A stretch of 5,664 nt of DNA from the NCBI GenBank assembly GCA_021835185.1, contig JAKBQO010000104.1, positions 1-5,664 on the forward strand. The letters run 5' to 3'. A program made the position numbers and the translations under genes. This stretch comes from Thermoplasmata archaeon (GTDB lineage: Archaea > Thermoplasmatota > Thermoplasmata > Thermoplasmatales > Thermoplasmataceae). A model generated the notes under the pieces. That model did not search any database. It was given only the letters and a program-made list of their open reading frames with translations, and was not told the origin of the DNA. This document shows positions 1 through 4,524 of the stretch, in pieces; positions within the stretch are counted from its first letter, which is position 1; every line of letters starts with the position of its first letter.

Positions 1-197
1 ATTGTAAGCTCCAGCATCCAGGAAATTGGTGTCCAGAATTTTTTTAAAAACTTTAGTATAGAACTCTCTTTCTTCTCCGAAACCTCATTATAACCATAGG
101 TGTGAAGTCTTGAACTTGCTTCGTTGTCTGAAAGCCCTGCTTTTGAAGTATTTAGTTTCTTAAATAAATCTTCGAGTGAGTCGCTGGATTTTATCAT
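1..197 (-). CDS. Proton-efflux P-type ATPase (type III, PMA1-like), N-terminal part, 3' end off the left edge
   Basis: Only 65 codons are in the window, read from ATG at 197-195 leftwards with no stop. The protein begins MIKSSDSLEDLFKKL. It then shows the cation-ATPase N-terminal domain signature GLSDNEASSRLHTYGYNEV (residues 22-40), a charged EKKESS turn (42-47), and KFLKKFWTPISWMLEL (49-64), which leads into the first membrane helix. The wording FW-P-WMLE is typical of plasma-membrane proton-efflux ATPases of fungi, plants and acidophilic archaea, rather than of Ca2+ or Mg2+ pumps. Such enzymes have about 780-900 residues, and the DKTGT phosphorylation site lies outside this window. The family role is ATP-driven proton export across the cytoplasmic membrane, plausible here for pH homeostasis. 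The start is firm: upstream in frame there is no ATG, GTG or TTG before a TAA at 221-219. The gene lies 73 bp downstream of the transporter gene on the same strand. The ion is inferred, not shown. Confidence 0.85.
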   Translation of the reverse strand, partial: MIKSSDSLEDLFKKLNTSKAGLSDNEASSRLHTYGYNEVSEKKESSILKFLKKFWTPISWMLELT

Positions 198-207
198 TAA
201 AATCCAG
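184..207 (-). repeat. Perfect 10-bp inverted repeat with the ATPase start codon in its 4-nt loop
   Basis: CTGGATTTTA (184-193) and TAAAATCCAG (198-207) are exact reverse complements separated by TCAT (194-197). On the coding (minus) strand this reads CTGGATTTTA, ATGA, TAAAATCCAG. In RNA it would be a 10-bp stem whose tetraloop is AUGA, the start codon plus one base. The outer flanking bases do not pair. It could be an RNA hairpin controlling initiation or a DNA operator dyad. The sequence does not decide between them. Confidence 0.7.
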
Positions 208-242
208 TAATAATATTGTTAATAGATTTAACTGTATTGAAA

Positions 243-250
243 AATATAAA
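243..250 (-). promoter_or_regulatory. Candidate TATA box for the P-type ATPase gene
   Basis: The minus strand reads TTTATATT here, within a T-rich stretch at 240-252. Its centre is about 49 bases upstream of the ATPase ATG, which predicts a transcript start near 220 and a leader of roughly 23 nt that would include the whole 5' arm of the start-codon hairpin. A weaker TA-rich element near 222-229 would instead give a leaderless transcript. The same T-rich stretch lies just after the transporter stop codon and could also terminate that transcript. Confidence 0.35.
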
Positions 251-270
251 AATGTTCAAAATAATTTAAT

Positions 271-1479
271 TCACAGGTCATTTTTCTTCCCGGAAATTGC
301 ATTGGGCGGCACCTTCTTAAGATTTGAAATAAATATGGTGGTATTAGAACCATATATCTTGAAGAGGGCAACGGCAGACAATATTACAGGTGCTATAAGT
401 ATAAGGAACGAATATTCGTATCCTATGAACTTAACAATATAACCGAATGCCAGCGGGATGACCATGAACAGGATATTATTATACGCCATGAAATAGGAGT
501 TTGCAGCACTTCTCTGTTCTACACTGGTTCCTCTTGCAATCATAATAGTCGACATGGGAAATATTGAGCCATGTGGTATGCCCAGCAACATCATCAACAG
601 CAGGAACGATGTAAATGTAGTAAGGAATGGAAACATTATCAGTGCAAAACCCGTAATCATTATAGAAAATAAAAGTGGAAGTTTTATGTGTTTTAACGGG
701 TGTATTGTTAGCAGTATCCTTGTCAGGAATGAAATGGAGAAGAAATATATATAGGGGGAATAAGCAACTGCACCTGAAACGTGAAAGCGTGCTATAGCGT
801 ACAGTGTAAGGAAAATGCTAAGGGCTGCAAATGGTATGTTATAGGTCGTTATAGTTAGTAAGCTGGCCCTCAAACCATCATTTTTCATCACATTTGCCCT
901 GGTTTCATTTTTTGTGTGCGGGAATTTTATCATGGTTGAGACTATAACTCCTGCAATAACTATTGGTATGAATAAAAGAAATACATCCCTGTAGCTCACA
1001 AATGTCAATATGTAATCTTCTATAGTCGGCCCGAGTATAAGGCTAAGGCTCAATCCCACTGAATATAAGGAGATAAGCCTCTCGCGCTCTTTCTGATCCT
1101 TTAACAGGGTTGAGGAGGTAATGAGATTCGGCATCATAATTCCGTACGCGAGCCCGGCAAGTGCTGATATTCCCCATATAGCTATTCCATTTGTGAAATA
1201 ATATGCTATGAGCGAAAACAGTATTGCAAAGTTTGCCCCTATGAACAACTGCCTTCTGAGTCTAGCGTTGATACGCGGGTTAACGTAAAATGTCACTGTA
1301 AATGTAAACAGGTAGATAACTGCTGATATTATACCAACAAAGAAGCTGGAGAATCCAAGATCAATCTTCGCAAGTAATGGCACTGTTGTAATGATCATAT
1401 TATTTGTTGCCCTCATGGAGAAGGTCATGATCATAAGCGTAATAGCCAGATAAATAAAACTAACGTTCTTTTTTTCCAT
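271..1479 (-). CDS. Major facilitator superfamily (MFS) transporter, 12 helices, substrate unknown
   Basis: This 402-residue protein is very hydrophobic, with about twelve membrane segments (roughly 7-35, 42-65, 76-95, 97-120, 137-160, 165-185, 205-230, 237-258, 266-285, 288-311, 325-348, 353-375). A hydrophilic central loop (186-203) splits it into two six-helix halves, the usual MFS plan and length. After helix 2, NPRINARLRRQ (67-77) is a degenerate motif A. GLSLSLILGP (142-151) in helix 5 resembles antiporter motif C. LGIPHGSIFP (299-308) and the charged EQRSAANS (321-328) match the helix 10-11 region of drug or sugar exporters of this superfamily. MFS members move small solutes by uniport or by proton coupling across the cytoplasmic membrane. 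The substrate cannot be read here. The ATG at 1479-1477 has no Shine-Dalgarno sequence but has a TATA-like box about 30 bases upstream. The gene is divergent from the reductase gene and 73 bp upstream of the ATPase gene. The soluble tail after residue 378 is short and basic. Confidence 0.88.
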   Translation of the reverse strand: MEKKNVSFIYLAITLMIMTFSMRATNNMIITTVPLLAKIDLGFSSFFVGIISAVIYLFTFTVTFYVNPRINARLRRQLFIGANFAILFSLIAYYFTNGIAIWGISALAGLAYGIMMPNLITSSTLLKDQKERERLISLYSVGLSLSLILGPTIEDYILTFVSYRDVFLLFIPIVIAGVIVSTMIKFPHTKNETRANVMKNDGLRASLLTITTYNIPFAALSIFLTLYAIARFHVSGAVAYSPYIYFFSISFLTRILLTIHPLKHIKLPLLFSIMITGFALIMFPFLTTFTSFLLLMMLLGIPHGSIFPMSTIMIARGTSVEQRSAANSYFMAYNNILFMVIPLAFGYIVKFIGYEYSFLILIAPVILSAVALFKIYGSNTTIFISNLKKVPPNAISGKKNDL

Positions 1480-1505
1480 ATTAGTTTCAAGATATTACAG
1501 AATAA

Positions 1506-1513
1506 TATATAAA
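1506..1513 (-). promoter_or_regulatory. TATA box of the MFS transporter gene
   Basis: The minus strand reads TTTATATA, close to the archaeal consensus, centred about 30 bases from the transporter ATG. This predicts a leaderless or nearly leaderless transcript, in line with the absence of a Shine-Dalgarno sequence. The box partly overlaps the palindrome TAAATATTTA at 1510-1519. Confidence 0.5.
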
Positions 1514-1549
1514 TATTTACCTGATAATTATATATTACAAAAATATTTA
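1510..1549. repeat. Two copies of palindromic AAATATTTA, 30 bp apart, in the divergent promoter region
   Basis: AAATATTTA occurs at 1511-1519 and again at 1541-1549. The first copy sits in the perfect palindrome TAAATATTTA (1510-1519), and the second contains the palindrome AAATATTT (1541-1548). The start-to-start distance of 30 bp is close to three helical turns. The pair may be operator sites for a regulator shared by the two divergent genes. The region is very AT-rich, so chance is a serious alternative. Confidence 0.3.
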
Positions 1550-1569
1550 TTTATAAAGTATATTCACAC

Positions 1570-1577
1570 TTATATGC
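1570..1577 (+). promoter_or_regulatory. TATA box of the SDR gene
   Basis: TTATATGC is centred about 25 bases before the ATG at 1599, the spacing expected for an archaeal leaderless transcript. No Shine-Dalgarno-like sequence is found between it and the start codon. Another AT-rich element, TTTATAAA (1550-1557), lies about 45 bases upstream and would give a leader of about 20 nt. Confidence 0.45.
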
Positions 1578-1598
1578 TTTGATGACATTTATAGTAAT

Positions 1599-2399
1599 AT
1601 GTCAAAAATTCTTATTCTGGATGGGGACGAAAGTTTTGGCTTTAGATTTGCCAAAGACTACGGAGACGCCAACAAAATTCAGTCATTATTCCCATTGAAA
1701 GGCATTGAAAAATTTGCTGAATCCTTAATGGAACTGCATGATGATTATGATTTTATTATCAATAATTTTGATATACCATTTTATTCAAAAAATAAAAATT
1801 ATATTGAAATGAACTACGGGATCCAGGGGCTCATAAATGAAAAATTTCAAAATGGCAAGAAAATACTCCTGTCAAATCAGCTTGTGTATTCCTCATCAAG
1901 TGCCATAAAAAATGAAGAGAGTGCAACCATTCCAGAAACAGAATATGGCAAGGCAAAATTGAAGGCGGAAGAATTGGCAAAGGGCAACGAACATTATCTT
2001 ATAATAAGGAGAGGCATGACATATGGAAAATGTACCTACAACATTTATACCGATATACTGGCTGCAATAAGGAGTAAAATGCCCATAAAACTTAATAATG
2101 ACATAATTATAAATCCTGTGCTCAATTCTGATCTTTCTATTGGCGTTTATAAAGCCATGAGAGATATGGACAGGGGTATTATTAATATAGCAGGAGAAGA
2201 AACAATGACACTTTATGAATTTGGGAGGAAATTATACTATTCAATACGCGACGAACCTTGCCCATTCATAAAATCTTACCTGGGGCAAAACCTTGATTAC
2301 AGTATTGACTCGTCCAGGGCTGAAAAACTGTATGGGCTCAATTTTACAGGGTTGGAAGTGGTAGACTTCATGGATTTTCAGACATATAAGGGCAACTGA
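1599..2399 (+). CDS. Extended SDR family protein, RmlD-like (NAD(P)-dependent sugar reductase/epimerase), divergent
   Basis: The 266-residue protein has the order of an extended short-chain dehydrogenase/reductase of the dTDP-4-dehydrorhamnose reductase (RmlD) type. There is an N-terminal beta strand KILIL (3-7), then an IIN strand end (53-55), MNYGIQGL (71-78), the SNQLVYSS stretch (92-99) corresponding to the catalytic Ser/Thr strand, and the catalytic pair Y116/K120 in YGKAK. RRGMTYG (137-143) corresponds to the usual R-YG segment, and INPVLNSDL (171-179) with IINIAGEETMTLYEFGRKL (194-212) are typical of RmlD substrate-domain segments. Family enzymes reduce or epimerise nucleotide-linked sugars in the cytoplasm. 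The glycine-rich cofactor motif is unusual: positions expected to be Gly-Gly-Gly read D8, E11 and G14, so cofactor binding is in doubt. No sugar-nucleotide genes adjoin it, and it is divergent from the transporter and convergent with otsB. The length is slightly short for the family (about 280-300). The family call is good, but the specific reaction is unknown. Confidence 0.8.
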   Translation: MSKILILDGDESFGFRFAKDYGDANKIQSLFPLKGIEKFAESLMELHDDYDFIINNFDIPFYSKNKNYIEMNYGIQGLINEKFQNGKKILLSNQLVYSSSSAIKNEESATIPETEYGKAKLKAEELAKGNEHYLIIRRGMTYGKCTYNIYTDILAAIRSKMPIKLNNDIIINPVLNSDLSIGVYKAMRDMDRGIINIAGEETMTLYEFGRKLYYSIRDEPCPFIKSYLGQNLDYSIDSSRAEKLYGLNFTGLEVVDFMDFQTYKGN

Positions 2400-2404
2400 A
2401 ACTG

Positions 2405-2413
2405 TTTATTTTT
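2405..2413 (+). terminator. T-rich candidate terminator after the SDR gene
   Basis: TTTATTTTT begins six bases after the TGA stop (2397-2399), in the 29-bp convergent gap with otsB. Archaeal RNA polymerase often stops at such T tracts without a hairpin. It is followed by the 10-bp palindrome ATATGCATAT (2414-2423). No comparable T tract is evident on the minus strand after the otsB stop. Confidence 0.35.
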
Positions 2414-2428
2414 ATATGCATATCACAA

Positions 2429-3160
2429 CTATAAAATTTTTAACAACTCCCATAATAATGGCCTAACGCGTTCATAGGGAATAGCAAATCTGGCATGTGT
2501 ATCTCCATCTCCAATCTTTATGGTTATTGCATCCTGATTGGCAATAAAAGAATCTTCATCTGTCCTGTCATCACCTATTATTATTGCAGGCCGGTTAAGG
2601 TTCCTTATCTGCTTAATTGCGGTACCCTTATTAATGTGTGGAATTCTCAATTCTATTATGTCTATTCCTGTGTATAATTCAATATTGTAACGGAATGCAA
2701 GGAAATTAATAATTTTATGTACAGTTTCACGGGAACGCTGATTTTTAATATTGCCCATATGAAAAAGGATGCTACCTGTTTTATTGTATATCCTCAATCC
2801 ATGAAACTTTTCCTGAATATATACCGTATTCTGATATATTTGATTGAATAGTTCTACATATGGAGCGAATTCTGGAATATTTATCGTCTGGCCATCTATA
2901 TGAAATACTGAACCATGAAGGCCTATAATATTATATTCCCCGAGAAAACGGATTATGTCACTAACCTCCCTTCCTGTAACTATATACATTTCAAAACGGG
3001 AATCTAAATGCGAGATTAGTTTAAGCAGGTCATAATCTGCCTGGTTAATTTCTGGATTCTTGATAATCGGGACCAGTGTTCCGTCATAATCAAGAAATAA
3101 CTGTGGTTCCATGGAAATTATTTTTTCTATTCTATGTATAATTTTATTCTCCTGATACAT
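2429..3160 (-). CDS. otsB: Trehalose-6-phosphate phosphatase (OtsB, HAD superfamily)
   Basis: The 243-residue protein carries all four HAD motifs. Motif I is FLDYDGTLVP (22-31), with nucleophile D24 and acid/base D26. Motif II is VTGRE (61-65) with T62. Motif III is K178 in NKGTA (177-181). Motif IV is GDDRTDED (196-203), which binds Mg2+. The segment between motifs II and III forms the C2-type cap; LHGS (81-84) and LRIPHINKG (171-179) are characteristic of trehalose phosphatases. The enzyme removes phosphate from trehalose-6-phosphate to give trehalose in the cytoplasm. The size matches the short archaeal form, such as the structurally solved Thermoplasma acidophilum homologue, rather than longer mycobacterial enzymes. 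The ATG at 3160-3158 lies inside the 3' end of otsA (17-bp overlap), preceded by a weak GAAAGG (3173-3168) seven bases upstream, so translation is probably coupled to that of otsA. It is the last gene of the cluster. Confidence 0.95.
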   Translation of the reverse strand: MYQENKIIHRIEKIISMEPQLFLDYDGTLVPIIKNPEINQADYDLLKLISHLDSRFEMYIVTGREVSDIIRFLGEYNIIGLHGSVFHIDGQTINIPEFAPYVELFNQIYQNTVYIQEKFHGLRIYNKTGSILFHMGNIKNQRSRETVHKIINFLAFRYNIELYTGIDIIELRIPHINKGTAIKQIRNLNRPAIIIGDDRTDEDSFIANQDAITIKIGDGDTHARFAIPYERVRPLLWELLKIL

Positions 3161-4496
3161 GCCATTGCCTTTCTGCTGTTGTTAATATCCTCTTATACCA
3201 CCAGTTACTGTTCTTTACATATACATCCTTTTTCATCCTTTTGAGCCGTGACATTTTTTCCTCTCCATCCATTTCCATTGCCCTTACTATGGCACTTGCC
3301 AGTTCATTTATATTATTAGGGTTTACTATCAACGCTCCGTCCATATATTCCGCAGCCCCGGCGAATTTTGATAGTATAAGCACACCCTTATCCGTAGTTG
3401 CTACAAACTCTTTGGAAACAAGGTTTAAACCATCCATTAATGGGGTAATCAATGCTATGTCACTTCGTGCATATAATGAAACCAGATATTTCTGTGATAT
3501 TTTCCTGTATATGTAAATTATAGGCACCCATGAAGTTGTACTGTAAAGACCGTTTACCCTTCCCACTTCCATCTCCAGTTGCTCTTTAATTTCATCATAT
3601 TCTGGAATGCCTGTACGGCTTGGTGTAACGTTCATTAAATATACTAATTTCCCTATAAGGTCCTTTCTGTAACTGAGAATCTTCTCAATAGCCTTTACCC
3701 TCTGTAGAAGCCCTTTTGTATAATCAAGGCGGTCTATTGAAAATATAATTGATGCTTTTTCTTTTTTTGGTTTAATTGCCATGGTTTTAGACAGGTGAAA
3801 AAAATTTTTATCGATCCCCAGGGGAATTGCAAGAGTTTTTAATCTATTTTTAACTTTTATTTCATGGTACTCCAGAGTATTGAAAAAATTCTTCTCATAC
3901 AGCCTGGTATGAAATGTTACCAGATTAGATTTTGAAATGCTCTGTGCGAGAAATTTTGCTTCGGGGAGTATGCTGAAAAATTCAGGAGATATCCATGGGA
4001 TGTGCCATGAGAATATTATATAATTGGATATGTCCATAGTTCTCAATATTGACGGGATCATCATAAGCTGGTAGTCATGCACCCATATTATTGTATCCGG
4101 CGTTATATTTTCCTTTATTTTTTTTGCAAATTTTTCATTTGCAATATAATAATACTTAAAAGCTGTGGAGTCAAAATGTATATTGTTTCTAAAATAGTGG
4201 AATAATGGCCATAAAACCCTGTTGGAATAGCTATTGTAAAACCCGAATTTTTCAGTTTTGTTTAGGAATACCCTTGCTATCTTATACCCATCTGTAGTTT
4301 CCTCCTGGTGTGCCATGTCATTCTTTCCATCGCCCCAGCATACCCAAGTGCCTCCGGTTCCCTTAAGCATTGTGCTGAGGGCTGTGGCAACTCCACCTAC
4401 ATTATATATCCTGACATCACCTCCCGGAGCATACCGGTATGAAAATGGTGCACGGCTGGTAACCACAAGTATCTTCTTCATACTCTTATAATACAT
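3144..4496 (-). CDS. otsA: Alpha,alpha-trehalose-phosphate synthase (OtsA, GT20)
   Basis: OtsA transfers glucose from a nucleotide sugar (UDP-glucose in most relatives; the donor here is unproven) to glucose-6-phosphate, giving trehalose-6-phosphate. The 450 residues contain the GT20 set: TSRAPF with R15, NVGGVATAL (32-40), W51/W54, VLWPLFHY (94-101), WVHDYQLM (138-145, D141), the SWHIPW segment (163-168), IPLGID (224-229), DRLDYTKG (255-262; R256 and K261 hold the donor phosphates), TPSRTG (291-296, R294), and TPLMDGLNLVSKE (351-363; D355 and E363). The last motif has Met where most relatives have Arg (RDGMN). The length suits a single-domain OtsA with no fused phosphatase. The coordinates use the outermost ATG. 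The internal ATG at 4481-4479 (M6, MKKILVVTSR) puts the start nine residues before the conserved Arg, exactly as in E. coli OtsA, and is probably the true start. The gene follows the GH15 gene by 28 bp and overlaps otsB by 17 bp. Confidence 0.96.
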   Translation of the reverse strand: MYYKSMKKILVVTSRAPFSYRYAPGGDVRIYNVGGVATALSTMLKGTGGTWVCWGDGKNDMAHQEETTDGYKIARVFLNKTEKFGFYNSYSNRVLWPLFHYFRNNIHFDSTAFKYYYIANEKFAKKIKENITPDTIIWVHDYQLMMIPSILRTMDISNYIIFSWHIPWISPEFFSILPEAKFLAQSISKSNLVTFHTRLYEKNFFNTLEYHEIKVKNRLKTLAIPLGIDKNFFHLSKTMAIKPKKEKASIIFSIDRLDYTKGLLQRVKAIEKILSYRKDLIGKLVYLMNVTPSRTGIPEYDEIKEQLEMEVGRVNGLYSTTSWVPIIYIYRKISQKYLVSLYARSDIALITPLMDGLNLVSKEFVATTDKGVLILSKFAGAAEYMDGALIVNPNNINELASAIVRAMEMDGEEKMSRLKRMKKDVYVKNSNWWYKRILTTAERQWHVSGE

Positions 4497-4515
4497 TACC
4501 TGATTAAAACATTAT

Positions 4516-4523
4516 TAAATATA
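4516..4523 (-). promoter_or_regulatory. Possible TATA box for otsA within the operon
   Basis: The minus strand reads TATATTTA in the 28-bp gap after the GH15 stop. Its centre is about 24 bases before the first otsA ATG and about 39 before the second, so a transcript from it would begin near 4493 and give M6 a leader of about 12 nt. It may provide otsAB expression separate from the hydrolase. The gap is very AT-rich, so chance is possible. Confidence 0.3.
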
Positions 4524-4524
4524 T

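Noticed and set aside
184..207. Inverted repeat as an intrinsic terminator of the transporter gene
   Set aside because: The repeat lies across the next gene's start codon and is not followed by a T run on the minus strand. The T-rich stretch is upstream of it, so a terminator role is unlikely.
176..442. Plus-strand 88-codon ORF
   Set aside because: It overlaps, on the opposite strand, the start of the P-type ATPase and the 3' end of the transporter, both of which have clear family sequence. Its own translation shows no recognisable pattern.
554..754. Plus-strand 66-codon ORF inside the transporter gene
   Set aside because: It is an antisense shadow of membrane-helix codons with no motif of its own.
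1480..1598. Small RNA, riboswitch or origin in the divergent intergenic region
   Set aside because: Nothing but AT-rich promoter-like elements and short palindromes is seen. There is no GC-bearing stem structure or conserved RNA motif.
2495..2677. Plus-strand 60-codon Cys/Tyr-rich ORF inside otsB
   Set aside because: It lies wholly antisense to the conserved HAD motifs III and IV of otsB, and its composition is that of a reverse-strand shadow.
3241..3516. Plus-strand 91-codon ORF inside otsA
   Set aside because: It is antisense to the conserved TPLMDGLNLVSKE region and has no independent support such as a promoter.
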